Below are positions 50,181 through 58,523 of a DNA stretch of 64,000 bases, one piece after another. The position numbers and the translations under genes were made by a program. The notes beneath the pieces are model-generated. The model searched no databases and was not told where the DNA came from. It saw only the letters and a program-made list of their open reading frames with translations. Origin of the DNA: Sphingomonas citri (GTDB taxonomy: Bacteria > Pseudomonadota > Alphaproteobacteria > Sphingomonadales > Sphingomonadaceae). Location: positions 1-64,000 of the forward strand of contig NZ_JAHXZN010000004.1 in assembly GCF_019429485.1 (NCBI RefSeq). The letters are read 5' to 3'. The first letter of the stretch is position 1. The number at the start of each line of letters is the position of its first letter.

Positions 50181-50194
50181 TGGAAGCGTTCTCA
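50181..50194. promoter_or_regulatory. LacI-type operator candidate (cre-like)
   Basis: TGGAAGCGTTCTCA fits the LacI-family/cre consensus TGWAANCGNTNWCA at all fixed positions but one. It is 90-103 bases upstream of the TonB receptor start, beside AT-rich DNA (50155-50180) that probably holds the promoter. LacI proteins often govern such sugar loci in Proteobacteria; no LacI gene is in the window. Confidence 0.5.
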
Positions 50195-50431
50195 CGCGTC
50201 GGAACGGGTCCACGTGCGGGGCGAGCGACGTCACCCGCGCGCGCGCGTCTGGGTTCAAGCAACATGGACGAACGGACGCGGGATGGTGTTTCACGAGGCG
50301 AACCGCCGCGTTCCCATGCGGTCGCGCCGGCGCGTGCCGTCGATCGTGGAGATGGAGCAAGCGACAAGGCCGATATCGATCGCTCCGTCGGGGCGACCTT
50401 GTCGGTGCTTACACTGCCGCTTGCCCGCGCC
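50195..50431. other. Intergenic region, nothing recognised
   Basis: The rest of the 340-base gap between the TonB receptor promoter and the 3' end of dnaN. Open frames crossing it have no start signals and lack known domains. No terminator with a T-run is visible after dnaN. Confidence 0.4.
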
Positions 50432-51535
50432 TCACACCCGCATCGGCATCAGCACGTAGAGTGCGGGGCTCTTGTCGTTCTCGCGGATCAGCGTCGGCGC
50501 GGCGGCGTCGGCGAGATGGACCTCGACCAGGTCGGTGTCGATCTGACCGAGGATGTCGAGCAGGTAACGGCTGTTGAAGCCGATCTCGAACGGCATCGCG
50601 GCATAGTCGCCGGGCACTTCCTCGGCGGCCGTGCCGTTCTCCGGGCTCGTCACCGACAGCGTGATCTTGTCGCGATCCAGCGCCATCTTCACCGCACGGG
50701 TCTTCTCGGTGGCGATGGTCGACACGCGGTCGACGCCCTGCATGAAGCTCTTGGGGTCGAGCTTGAGGATCTTGTCGTTCGCGGTCGGGATCACGCGGCT
50801 ATAGTCGGGGAAGGTGCCGTCGATCAGCTTGGAGGTGAGGATCGCGCTGCCCAGGTCGAAGCGGATCTTGGTGCCCGACAGCGACACGCCGACCGAGCCG
50901 TCCACCTCGTCGAGCAGCTTGCGCAGTTCGGCGATGCACTTCCGCGGCACGATCACGTCGGGCATGCCCGATGCGCCCTCGGGCTGGTCGACCGTCACCC
51001 GCGCCAGCCGGTGGCCGTCGGTCGCCGCCGCCTTGAGCACGCCCTCGGCGACGTGGAGGAAGATGCCGTTGAGATAGTAACGCGTCTCCTCGGTGGAGAT
51101 GGCGAAGCGCGTCTTGTCGATGATCTGCTTGAGCGTATCGACCGGCAGCTCGAACTGGACCGGCAGCTCGCCCTCGGCGATCACCGGGAAATCATCGCGC
51201 GGCAGCGTGCCGAGCGAGAAGCGAGCGCGCCCCGCCACGATCGTGACGCGGCCCTCGGCCGCGGCGAGCGACACCTGCGATCCCTCGGGCAGCTTGCGCG
51301 CGATGTCGAACAGGGTGTGCGCCGAGACGGTGGTGGCGCCGGGCTGATCGACCGCGGCGGCGACGCTCTCGTTGATCTGGAGGTCGAGGTCGGTCGCCAT
51401 CAGCCGCAACTGGCCCTCGGCGGTGGCCTCGAGCAGCACGTTGGACAGGATCGGGATGGTGTTGCGGCGCTCCACCACCGATTGCACGTGGCTCAGCCCC
51501 TTGAGCAGCGTCGCGCGTTCGATCGTCGCCTTCAT
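50432..51535 (-). CDS. dnaN: DNA polymerase III beta sliding clamp
   Basis: The 367-residue protein is the replication clamp, a ring-forming dimer with three similar domains. Domain 1 begins MKATIERATLLKGLSHVQSVVERRNTIPIL, given here as the N-terminal 30 positions in outline; other marks are ATDLDLQINE, the central GLPRDDF-like TLPRDDFPVI and the C-terminal PMRV ending (LYVLMPMRV). Length is normal. ATG 51535 after GGGGGA was chosen over a GTG at 51541. dnaA, recF and gyrB are not nearby, as in many alphaproteobacteria where these genes are scattered. Confidence 0.97.
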   Translation of the reverse strand: MKATIERATLLKGLSHVQSVVERRNTIPILSNVLLEATAEGQLRLMATDLDLQINESVAAAVDQPGATTVSAHTLFDIARKLPEGSQVSLAAAEGRVTIVAGRARFSLGTLPRDDFPVIAEGELPVQFELPVDTLKQIIDKTRFAISTEETRYYLNGIFLHVAEGVLKAAATDGHRLARVTVDQPEGASGMPDVIVPRKCIAELRKLLDEVDGSVGVSLSGTKIRFDLGSAILTSKLIDGTFPDYSRVIPTANDKILKLDPKSFMQGVDRVSTIATEKTRAVKMALDRDKITLSVTSPENGTAAEEVPGDYAAMPFEIGFNSRYLLDILGQIDTDLVEVHLADAAAPTLIRENDKSPALYVLMPMRV

Positions 51536-51596
51536 CGTCACGTCCCCCGGGCCCGCAGGTCACTCACCAGGGGCAATTGGCCGACTCGTCCTAGCC

Positions 51597-51631
51597 AAAA
51601 GTGAAGGGCCGGAGCAAGCGCCCCGGCCCCT
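51597..51631 (-). terminator. Candidate intrinsic terminator of the beta-barrel gene
   Basis: AGGGCCGG and CCGGCCCCT pair around a ten-base loop (51605-51631), and the minus-strand transcript then reads TTCACTTTT. It follows the stop of the 51683-52297 gene by about 50 bases. A second hairpin with GATCCT/AGGATC ends lies at 51655-51677. Confidence 0.6.
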
Positions 51632-51682
51632 CGCGTCTATATGAAGCGGCTGTGATCCTCCCTTGGGGGAAGGATCGTCCGC

Positions 51683-52297
51683 TCAGAAGCGGATGCCGAG
51701 GCCGGCCATCAGCTGGTGACGGTCGAGGTCGATGTTGTAGCCCTCGATCTCGCCGTAGTGCGAGTAGCGATACTCGCCCTTCACGAAGGCGGTCGGCGTG
51801 AGCTTATACTCGAGCCCGGCGCCCAGGCGGAAGCCGTCGAGATCGGCCTTGTCGACCAGCTCGCTGTCCGCGCCGGTGTTGGGCTGGTAGCGGCTCTCGA
51901 CGCGCGCGTTGGTGTAACCGCCCTTGGCGTAGATCATCGCCGCGGGCGAGATCACGTAGCCGAGCCGGCCGCCGACGTAGAGGTCGCGCCCCGCCTCGAC
52001 CGAGAAGCGGTCGCCCGCGGTCACCTCGTTGTAGCTGCGGCTCTTGGTGGTCGCGTCGGTGATCTCGCCGTCGATGCCGTACACGATGTTGCCGCGCTGG
52101 AAATCGTAGCCGAGCAGCGCGCCGTAGGTGAAACCCTCGCGGCCCTCGGAGTCGCCGTCGCCGCCGTCCTGCAGGTTGTCGTAGCCGGCGAGCGCCTCGA
52201 GCCGCGGGCCGCTGAAGTCACCGTTCTGTGCCAGCGCGGGGGTTGCCAGCGCGACGCCGAACGCGGCCGCGGCGGTGGCAAATGCAAGCTTACGCAT
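51683..52297 (-). CDS. Outer membrane beta-barrel protein (opacity/porin family)
   Basis: The 204-residue precursor has a signal peptide cut at PALAQ (residue 23) and a barrel of about eight strands: YGALLGYDFQRGNIVYGIDGE, YVGGRLGYVISPAAMIYAKGGYTN, FRLGAGLEYKLTPTAFVKGEYRYSHYG-type hairpins and the terminal GLGIRF. It fits the small OmpA-like/opacity group. It is encoded upstream of dnaN on the same strand but a terminator separates them. Confidence 0.88.
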   Translation of the reverse strand: MRKLAFATAAAAFGVALATPALAQNGDFSGPRLEALAGYDNLQDGGDGDSEGREGFTYGALLGYDFQRGNIVYGIDGEITDATTKSRSYNEVTAGDRFSVEAGRDLYVGGRLGYVISPAAMIYAKGGYTNARVESRYQPNTGADSELVDKADLDGFRLGAGLEYKLTPTAFVKGEYRYSHYGEIEGYNIDLDRHQLMAGLGIRF

Positions 52298-52422
52298 GTC
52301 TCACTCCAGTCCTCTCGCCCCGACCCTGGGGCGTGGGGGGTCAATTAGTTAACGCGCGCGTCGTTGCATGAACCTCACATAAACAGGAAAAACCGTTGCT
52401 CTTGGGCCACAGCGCTTCCTAG

Positions 52423-52920
52423 GTGGGGCGAGGAGGCGCGGATGGGGGCAGGGTCTTGTTGATCGCGGCGGCGCTGGCACTGGCGGCGGAGCGCGGCGCG
52501 CTCGGCGTTTGGCAGCGCTGGGCGGCGCTGCGTGAGGGCGCGCCGCCGCGCTGCTTCGCGATCGCGCAGCCGGTGCGCGACGACGGCACCACCGATCGCC
52601 GCGGCGGTTTCGCCAGCGTGGTGGCACGCGCGGGGGCGACGCGCACGCCCAGCGTCTACTTCCGCTTGTCGCGTCCGCGCGGCCCCGACGCGCGCGTGAC
52701 GCTGGCGGTGGGCGAGCGCCGCTTCGCGCTGACGGGCGACGTGACGAGCGCGCGCGCGCCCGACGTCGCGACCGACCGCGCGATCATCGCGGCGCTGCGC
52801 GCGGGGCGGCTGATGACGTTGACCACCGCCGATCGCGTGGGACGGCCGATCGCGGACAGCTACACGCTCGCCGGCGCGCCCACCGCGATCGACGCGGCGC
52901 AACTGGGGTGCGCGGGCTAG
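52423..52920 (+). CDS. Invasion-associated locus B (IalB)-like protein
   Basis: The product has a hydrophobic N-terminal segment (VLLIAAALALAAERGA) and then a compact beta domain with PPRCFAIAQPV, SVYFRLSRPRG, VTLAVGERRFALTGD and a C-terminal AAQLGCAG. The two cysteines in RCFAI and LGC and the strand order fit the IalB family, exported or periplasmic proteins of unclear role. The GTG at 52423 gives 165 residues; TTG at 52456 is an alternative, and an ATG at 52442 is out of frame. rlmN follows after a palindromic repeat. Confidence 0.6.
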   Translation: MGRGGADGGRVLLIAAALALAAERGALGVWQRWAALREGAPPRCFAIAQPVRDDGTTDRRGGFASVVARAGATRTPSVYFRLSRPRGPDARVTLAVGERRFALTGDVTSARAPDVATDRAIIAALRAGRLMTLTTADRVGRPIADSYTLAGAPTAIDAAQLGCAG

Positions 52921-52960
52921 GCGACCGCGCCTCCCTTGGCGCGAGGCACGGCATCGAGCC

Positions 52961-53096
52961 CATCCTTTCCTGCAAGGGTAGGTGGCAGCCCGCGGCGCGA
53001 CGGAGGAGTGTCGCGGTTCGTGAGTCCTGCGGCACTCGTCCGCCGTCTCACCCCTCCGTCAGCGCTTCGCGCTACCACCTCTCCCTGCGGGGAAGG
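52961..53096. repeat. Dispersed palindromic repeat, family A, copy 2
   Basis: The arms match copy 1 at 18428-18566: GGGTAGGTGGCAGCCCG with GACGGAGGAGTG on the left, CACCCCTCCGTCAGC with GCTACCACCT on the right. Inner stems GGCGCGACGGAGG/CCTCCGTCAGCG show the same design with some sequence drift. It lies between the IalB-like gene and rlmN. Confidence 0.8.
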
Positions 53097-53178
53097 GCGG
53101 CGGACGCCTCCTCCACGACTCAGCTCTCGCGCCCACACCGAACTGGAAAAACCCTCGCACATCGCCTATGTGCGCGCG

Positions 53179-54387
53179 ATGCTGACAGAGCCGGCCGCCC
53201 CCATGCCCATCCCCGGGCACATCGATCCCGTGCCCGTCCCGCGCGCCGCGGCGACGCGCCCCGACGGTCGCATCGACCTGATCGGTCTGTCCAAAGAGCA
53301 GTTGCGCGAGACGCTCGCCGCCGCCGGGCTCGAGCCGCGCCAGGCCAAGCTGCGCGCCAAGCAGATCTGGCACTGGATCTACAATCGCGGTGCCACCGAC
53401 TTCGCGCTAATGACGGACATCGCCAAGGCACAGCACCCGTGGCTGACCGAGCGCTTCGTCATCGGCCGCCCCGAGGTGGTGGAGGCGCAGGTCTCCAGCG
53501 ACGGCACGCGCAAGTGGCTGCTGCGCTCGCCCGACGGGCAGGACTATGAGGCGGTGTTCATCCCCGACGCCGATCGCGGCACGCTCTGCGTGTCGAGCCA
53601 GGTCGGCTGCACGCTCAACTGCACCTTCTGCCACACCGGCACGATGCGGCTGGTGCGCAACCTGACCGCGGGCGAGATCGTCGGTCAGGTGATGCTGGCG
53701 CGCGACTCGCTCGGCGAGTGGCCGAGCCAGCCCGAGGGCCGCATGCTCACCAACATCGTGATGATGGGCATGGGCGAGCCGCTCTACAATTTCGACGCGG
53801 TACGCGACGCGCTCAAGCTCGTCATGGACGGCGACGGCCTCGCGCTCAGCAAGCGCCGCATCACGCTCTCCACCTCGGGCGTGGTGCCGATGATGGCGCG
53901 CGCGGGGGAGGAGATCGGGGTCAACCTCGCGGTGTCGCTCCACGCGGTGACCAAGGAGGTGCGCGACGAGATCGTGCCGCTCAACCGCAAATACGGCATC
54001 GAGCAATTGCTCCAGGCCTGCGCCGACTATCCCGGCGCCAACAACGCGCGCCGCATCACCTTCGAGTACGTGATGCTCAAGGACAAGAACGACTCCGACG
54101 CCGAGGCGCACGAGCTGGTGCGGCTGCTGCGCCACTATCAGCTGCCCGCCAAGGTCAACCTGATCCCGTTCAATCCCTGGCCCGGCGCGGCTTACGACAC
54201 GTCGACGCCCGAGCGCGTGCGGCGCTTCAGCGAGATCATCTTCGAGGGCGGCATCTCCGCGCCGGTGCGCACCCCGCGCGGCCGCGACATCGACGCCGCC
54301 TGCGGCCAGCTCAAGACCGCGGCCGAGAAGAAGAGCCGCGCCGAGCTCGACCGGATCGCGGCGGAGAAGCAGGCGGCGCTTGGCTGA
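53179..54387 (+). CDS. rlmN: 23S rRNA/tRNA adenine C2-methyltransferase RlmN
   Basis: A 402-residue radical SAM enzyme that methylates A2503 of 23S rRNA and A37 of some tRNAs. The cluster motif CTLNCTFC (Cys144, Cys148, Cys151) follows [18 protein letters not shown] and NLAVSLHAV are typical, and the resolving cysteine is in DAACGQLK near residue 383. The N-terminal [17 protein letters not shown] accessory domain is present. The start at 53179 is one of two candidate ATGs (the other at 53203). The next gene begins eight bases before its stop. Confidence 0.96.
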   Translation: MLTEPAAPMPIPGHIDPVPVPRAAATRPDGRIDLIGLSKEQLRETLAAAGLEPRQAKLRAKQIWHWIYNRGATDFALMTDIAKAQHPWLTERFVIGRPEVVEAQVSSDGTRKWLLRSPDGQDYEAVFIPDADRGTLCVSSQVGCTLNCTFCHTGTMRLVRNLTAGEIVGQVMLARDSLGEWPSQPEGRMLTNIVMMGMGEPLYNFDAVRDALKLVMDGDGLALSKRRITLSTSGVVPMMARAGEEIGVNLAVSLHAVTKEVRDEIVPLNRKYGIEQLLQACADYPGANNARRITFEYVMLKDKNDSDAEAHELVRLLRHYQLPAKVNLIPFNPWPGAAYDTSTPERVRRFSEIIFEGGISAPVRTPRGRDIDAACGQLKTAAEKKSRAELDRIAAEKQAALG

Positions 54388-55138
54388 GTGGGGCGCGGTC
54401 GCGCTGGCGGCCGGGGCGGGCGCGGTCGGCGGCGCGATGAACGCGCTGGCGGGCGGCGGCACCTTCGCCACCTTGCCGGCGCTGCTCGGCCTCGGCCTGC
54501 CCGCCAATGTCGCCAACGCCACCTCCAACGTGGCGCTGCTGCCGGGCGCGGGCGCGAGCGTGTGGAGCTTTCGCGACGAGCTCGGCCCGGTCGCGGGCGT
54601 GTCGCTGCGCCGGTTGGCGGCGGTGACCTTCCTCGCCGGACTGGTCGGCAGCACCCTGCTGGTGGTGACGCCCAGCCGGGCCTTCGACCTGATCGTGCCG
54701 TGGCTGCTGCTGGTGGCGCTGGTCGCGATCGTGCTCGGCCCGGCCGGGGCGGCGTGGTTGGCGCGGCGGGTCACGATCGGGCGGCGCAGCCTCTTCGTCG
54801 CACAGGCGCTGCTCGGCACCTATGGCGGTTATTTCGGCGGCGGGGTCGGGATCATGCTGACCGCGACCTACGGCCTGCTCGCCGGCGCGAGCCCGCGCGC
54901 TTTGTTCGCGCCGCGCACGCTGATGCTGGCGATGGCCAATGCCGCCGCGGCGCTGGTGTTCATCACCACCGGGCTGGTGCGCTGGCAGGCGGGCGCGCCG
55001 ATGCTGCTGGGCGGGATCCTCGGCGGCTGGGCCGGCGCGAGCGTGGGCAAGCGTCTGCCCGCGGGCGTGGTGCGCGGCTGGACGATCCTGGTCACCGCCG
55101 CCACCACCGCGGTGTTCTTCTGGCGCGCCTACGGCTGA
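54380..55138 (+). CDS. TauE/SafE-family membrane permease
   Basis: The 252-residue protein has about seven to eight membrane segments and the TSUP/TauE signatures [17 protein letters not shown] (about 13-29) and [15 protein letters not shown] (about 136-150). Members export sulfite, sulfoacetate or other organosulfur anions, or import thiosulfate-like compounds. The start appears to be a TTG inside the rlmN 3' end, with GGAGAAG upstream; no ATG gives the first helix. Specificity is unknown, although a sulfite-oxidase-fold protein is encoded 2 kb away. Confidence 0.85.
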   Translation: MAEWGAVALAAGAGAVGGAMNALAGGGTFATLPALLGLGLPANVANATSNVALLPGAGASVWSFRDELGPVAGVSLRRLAAVTFLAGLVGSTLLVVTPSRAFDLIVPWLLLVALVAIVLGPAGAAWLARRVTIGRRSLFVAQALLGTYGGYFGGGVGIMLTATYGLLAGASPRALFAPRTLMLAMANAAAALVFITTGLVRWQAGAPMLLGGILGGWAGASVGKRLPAGVVRGWTILVTAATTAVFFWRAYG

Positions 55139-55308
55139 GGCCGGCGCGGCACCCCGCCGGGCTCGCCGGCGCGCTGCTGCTTCGCCAGCGAGCGGTAATG
55201 GGCGATATTCTCGCCGACGAAGACGATGATCCATACCAGTGCGACGAAGGCGGCGAGGATCGCCAGGAAGCGCAGCGCGCGCCGGCTCGGCAGCTTGGGA
55301 TCGGTCAT
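55129..55308 (-). CDS. Small single-pass membrane protein
   Basis: The 59-residue product has a basic N-terminus (MTDPKLPSRRALR), one membrane helix (about residues 14-34, FLAILAAFVALVWIIVFVG) and a short charged tail. Its last ten bases overlap the end of the convergent permease gene. I do not know the family. A perfect FNR/FixK box lies 130 bases upstream of its start and could act on it. Confidence 0.65.
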   Translation of the reverse strand: MTDPKLPSRRALRFLAILAAFVALVWIIVFVGENIAHYRSLAKQQRAGEPGGVPRRPQP

Positions 55309-55437
55309 GCGCGACTCCGTCGAGGGGCGGGCGGCCGAGCCTAGGCGTCGACGCCGCGCGCGCACTCACCTCGATCAGACGATGTGCGCGGCGTGCGCGG
55401 AAGAAACGGCAACCTTCCTAACCTTCATTGAAGACCC

Positions 55438-55451
55438 TTGATCGAGATCAA
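55438..55451. promoter_or_regulatory. FNR/FixK box
   Basis: TTGATCGAGATCAA is an exact match to the FNR/FixK consensus TTGATNNNNATCAA. It is centred 34.5 bases before the DUF6894 ATG and 136 bases before the start of the divergent 59-residue membrane protein. Class II activation of the DUF6894 gene would put the transcript start past its ATG, so the site more likely represses that gene or activates the divergent one. Confidence 0.7.
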
Positions 55452-55478
55452 GGCTAGTTGGGCGGAAAGGAGCCGCTG

Positions 55479-55718
55479 ATGCAGCGCTATTTCTTCAACG
55501 TGCGCGACGGCGTCTCGCATCCCGACGCGATCGGCCAGGAATACAGCACGTTGGCCGACGCCCGCGTGGCGGCGGTGCGCTTCGCCGCCGACGTGATGCG
55601 CGACGAGGTCGATGCGCTGCTGCGCGGCGAGGACTGGCGGGTCGAGCTGGTCGACGGCGACGGCGGGCTGCTGTTCTCGGTGATCGTCGCCACGGTGGGG
55701 ACCGAGCCGGTGGCGTAG
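55479..55718 (+). CDS. DUF6894 family small protein
   Basis: The 79-residue protein begins MQRYFFNVRDG and has LADARVAAVRFAADVMRDE and WRVELVDGDGGLLFSVIV, the beta-alpha-beta pattern of DUF6894, a family common in sphingomonads and rhizobia. AAGGAGCCGCTG precedes the ATG. Cytosolic; function unknown. The FNR/FixK box in its promoter hints at control by oxygen. Confidence 0.8.
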   Translation: MQRYFFNVRDGVSHPDAIGQEYSTLADARVAAVRFAADVMRDEVDALLRGEDWRVELVDGDGGLLFSVIVATVGTEPVA

Positions 55719-55777
55719 TGGGCGAGGATCCTCCCCGCTCGCGCATCGGGTGTCGGGCAGGATCTCGATCCCGTCGC

Positions 55778-56398
55778 TCATCCCTTCGGCCGCTCCAGCC
55801 GGAACAGCTGCTCGGGTGTGATCTCGAAATAATCGGCGGGGCCGCCGCCGCGCGTGATCGGGCGTGCGCGCGCGGTCTGGTAGACGCCGTCCTCAATCAG
55901 CGCGCGGTCGACGTGCACCGCCACCGCCTCGCCGAGCACGAGCCACGACGGCAGGTGATCGCCGCCGCGGGCCTCGAGCTGGACGACCTGGGTGACCACG
56001 CACTCGAACTGCACCGGGCTGGCGGCGACGCGCGGCGGCCGCACCTTGGCGGAGGGGAGCGTCTCCAGCCCCGCCAGCGCGAACTCGTCCGTCTCGGGCG
56101 GGGCGGCGACCGAGGAGGCGTTCATCGCCTCGGCGAGGTCGCGCGTCGCCAGGTTCCAGACGAACTCGCCGGTCTCGCGCGCGTTCGCCAGCGAGTCCTT
56201 GGCGCCGACCGAGCAGAACCCGACGATCGGTGGCTTGTAGTTGAACAGGTTGAAGAAGCTGTACGGCGCCAGGTTGCGCACCCCGGCGCCCGACACGGTG
56301 CTGATCCAGCCGATCGGGCGCGGCGCCACGATCGCGTTGAGCGGGTCGTGGCGCAGGCCGTGGCCCGCCACGGGCTCGTAGAAATACCATTCGGTCAT
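55778..56398 (-). CDS. Flavin reductase-like FMN-binding protein
   Basis: The 206-residue protein has the flavin-reductase split-barrel fold: NAIVAPRPIGWISTV, NLAPYSFFNLFNYKPPIVGFCS and the later LVLGEAVAVHVD. It binds FMN and may reduce it for a partner monooxygenase or act alone. No partner oxygenase is nearby. Divergent from the cytochrome b gene with 26 bases between the start codons, so the promoters overlap. Confidence 0.88.
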   Translation of the reverse strand: MTEWYFYEPVAGHGLRHDPLNAIVAPRPIGWISTVSGAGVRNLAPYSFFNLFNYKPPIVGFCSVGAKDSLANARETGEFVWNLATRDLAEAMNASSVAAPPETDEFALAGLETLPSAKVRPPRVAASPVQFECVVTQVVQLEARGGDHLPSWLVLGEAVAVHVDRALIEDGVYQTARARPITRGGGPADYFEITPEQLFRLERPKG

Positions 56399-56424
56399 GG
56401 CCTGACCTCTGCTAGGACAGGGGC

Positions 56425-57117
56425 ATGGGTGCAACCGCCATTCGCCGCCATCGGCTCGCCACGCGTGTGTGGCACTGGCTCAACGCGATCGCGGTGTTCG
56501 TGCTGATCGGCTCGGGGCTGGGCATCTCCAACGCGCACCCGCGGCTCTACTGGGGGCGCTACGGCGCCAATTTCGACCATGCCTGGGCGCAGTTGCCGCG
56601 CTTTCCCGCCTGGCTGACGATCCCGGCCAACTACAATCTCGCGATCTCGCGCCGCTGGCACCTGTTCTTCGCGCTGGTGCTGGCCTTCTCGCTGCTCGGC
56701 TACCTGATCGTGAGCCTGATCAATCGCCATATCCAGCGCGACCTGCGCCTGCGCCGCCGCGACCTCGCGCCGCACCACATCGCCGCCGACGTGCGCGCGC
56801 ATCTCGACCTGCGCTTCCACGATCCCGAGGCGCCGGGCGAGTATAACGTGCTGCAGAAGCTGAGCTATGTCGCGGTGATCTTCGTGCTGCTGCCGCTCGT
56901 CATCCTCACCGGGCTGGCGCTCTCGCCGGGGATGGACGCGGCCTGGCCGTGGCTGCTCGAGCTGTTCGGCGGGCGCCAGTCGGCGCGCTCGCTCCACTTC
57001 CTCGCGATGGCGGGACTGGCGCTGTTCACGGTGGTGCACCTGACGCTGGTGATCCTCGCCGGCGTCGGCAACGAGCTTCGCTCGATGATCACGGGCTGGT
57101 GGCGGGTGCCCGAATGA
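56425..57117 (+). CDS. Membrane cytochrome b561-type subunit
   Basis: The 230-residue protein has about four membrane helices with histidines placed for haem b: RVWHWLNAIAV (His17), SRRWHLFFALVL, and the last helix SLHFLAMAGLALFTVVHLTL with two. It fits the Ni/Fe-hydrogenase/formate dehydrogenase cytochrome b family. The next gene, a sulfite-oxidase-fold protein, overlaps its stop by four bases, so this subunit should pass electrons to or from that molybdenum protein. Confidence 0.88.
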   Translation: MGATAIRRHRLATRVWHWLNAIAVFVLIGSGLGISNAHPRLYWGRYGANFDHAWAQLPRFPAWLTIPANYNLAISRRWHLFFALVLAFSLLGYLIVSLINRHIQRDLRLRRRDLAPHHIAADVRAHLDLRFHDPEAPGEYNVLQKLSYVAVIFVLLPLVILTGLALSPGMDAAWPWLLELFGGRQSARSLHFLAMAGLALFTVVHLTLVILAGVGNELRSMITGWWRVPE

Positions 57118-57872
57118 TGTGGCGCCGGCGTCAGCTGCTCGCGCGCGGTGCAGCGGGGGGAAGCGCGCTGCTGCTCGGCGCGTGCGACCGCGTCTTCCAG
57201 CGACCCGAGGTCCGCACCATCCTGTTCAAGGGCGAGGACATTCACCGCGGCCTCCAGCGCGCCTTGTTCGACCGCGACGCGCTCGCGCCCGAGTTCCGCC
57301 CCGATCAGATGTCGCCGCGCTTCCGCACCAACGGCACGCGCGACCCAGGGACCGACGCCTATGCCGCGCTGCGCGCCGGGCGCTTCGCCGACTGGCGGCT
57401 GACGGTGGACGGGCTGGTGGCGCGCCCGCTGGCGCTGTCGCTGAGCGACCTCGGCGCCTTCCCGCAGCGCCCCCAGATCACCCGCCACGACTGCGTCGAG
57501 GGGTGGAGCGCGATCGGCAAGTGGCAGGGGCCGCGGCTCGCCGAGGTGCTGCGCGCCGCGGGGCTGAGCGACCGCGCGCGCTACATCGTCTTCACCTGCG
57601 CGGACTATTACGGCGGGGCGCCGTATTACGAGTCGATCGACCTGGTGGACGCCTTCCATCCGCAGACGATCCTGGCCTGGGCGATGAACGACCGCTTCCT
57701 CGACGTCGGCCACGGCGCGCCGCTGCGGCTGCGGGTGGAGCGCCAGCTCGGCTACAAGCAGGCGAAGTATCTCATGCGCGTCACCGCGGTGGAGTCGCTC
57801 GCCGGCGTCGGCAAGGGGCGCGGCGGCTATTGGGAAGACAACGTCGACTACGACTGGTGGGCGGGGATCTGA
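57114..57872 (+). CDS. Sulfite-oxidase-fold molybdopterin protein (YedY/MsrP-like)
   Basis: The 252-residue protein begins with RRRQLLARGAAGG, a twin-arginine-like motif, and a lipobox LGAC (Cys24), so a Tat-exported lipoprotein is possible. The molybdopterin domain shows WRLTVDGLV, RHDCVEGWSAIGKWQG with Cys127 as Mo ligand, FTCADYYGGAPYYESID and PLRLRVERQLGYKQAKY. It lacks a haem domain and the dimer domain of sulfite oxidases, like MsrP. Paired by overlap with a membrane cytochrome b, it likely reduces an oxidised sulfur or nitrogen compound. Substrate not known. Confidence 0.88.
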   Translation: MMWRRRQLLARGAAGGSALLLGACDRVFQRPEVRTILFKGEDIHRGLQRALFDRDALAPEFRPDQMSPRFRTNGTRDPGTDAYAALRAGRFADWRLTVDGLVARPLALSLSDLGAFPQRPQITRHDCVEGWSAIGKWQGPRLAEVLRAAGLSDRARYIVFTCADYYGGAPYYESIDLVDAFHPQTILAWAMNDRFLDVGHGAPLRLRVERQLGYKQAKYLMRVTAVESLAGVGKGRGGYWEDNVDYDWWAGI

Positions 57873-57893
57873 CGCGTCACGAGATCCTCTCCG

Positions 57894-58523
57894 CTAGCCG
57901 GGAGGATTCCGAGGGTCCGTCCGCCCGTCCCTCCGCCGCCGCAGCGCGACGACGTAGACCACCACCGCGACGCCCGCGAACAGGAACCATTGCACCGCAT
58001 AGGCGAGGTGGTTGTTGGGCACGCTCGCGGGATCGGGCGGCGCGTTCGCGGCCAGACCCGTCGCGGGGCGATCGCTCACCAGCATCAGCTCGCGCGCGCG
58101 CGGCGCCATCACCGTCGCGATCAGCGGGCGCGAGTCGGGCGCGTGCGCGATCCAGCCGCTGACCGCGCCGCCGCGCCATGTGGGCGTCGCCTTGACGTCA
58201 CGCGTCGTCCCGATCTGGACACGCAGCCCCGGCCCCTCGGCGCCGGTGCGGCACAGCGCGATGACGCGGAACCCCGCCGCGCCCGCGCCGGCGCGCTCGA
58301 ACCCGACCGGCTGGAGGCAGAAGCCGCTCGCCCGCCGGAACAGCAACGCCTCGTCGGGGAAGCGCGGGATGGCGACCGGCGGCTTCGTCGGGTTGGCGGC
58401 GAGCTGCGCCAGCAGCGCCTCCTTCTGCGGCTTGCGCTCGAGCAGCTGCCACAGCCCCAGCGCCACCATCGCCGCCGCGGCGAGTGCGACGAGCAGCGTC
58501 GGCACGATCGGCACGCGCCTCAT
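57894..58523 (-). CDS. SURF1-family cytochrome oxidase assembly protein
   Basis: The 209-residue protein has two membrane helices, at 8-28 (VPTLLVALAAAAMVALGLWQL) given as a region, and near 180-200, flanking a periplasmic domain with the family mark LGLWQLLERK and a C-terminal NNHLAYAVQWFLFAGVAVVV. It helps insert haem a into subunit I of cytochrome c oxidase. It is the last gene of the cta unit and overlaps the DUF983 gene by four bases. Confidence 0.9.
   Translation of the reverse strand: MRRVPIVPTLLVALAAAAMVALGLWQLLERKPQKEALLAQLAANPTKPPVAIPRFPDEALLFRRASGFCLQPVGFERAGAGAAGFRVIALCRTGAEGPGLRVQIGTTRDVKATPTWRGGAVSGWIAHAPDSRPLIATVMAPRARELMLVSDRPATGLAANAPPDPASVPNNHLAYAVQWFLFAGVAVVVYVVALRRRRDGRTDPRNPPG

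Noticed and set aside
50085..50459. A 124-codon plus-strand frame upstream of the sugar-type TonB receptor
   Set aside because: It crosses the receptor promoter and the dnaN 3' end, is arginine-rich and has no start signal.
6822..53096. Insertion sequences or a genomic island suggested by the many inverted repeats
   Set aside because: No transposase, integrase, target-site duplication or composition shift is seen; the repeats are short, non-coding and intergenic.
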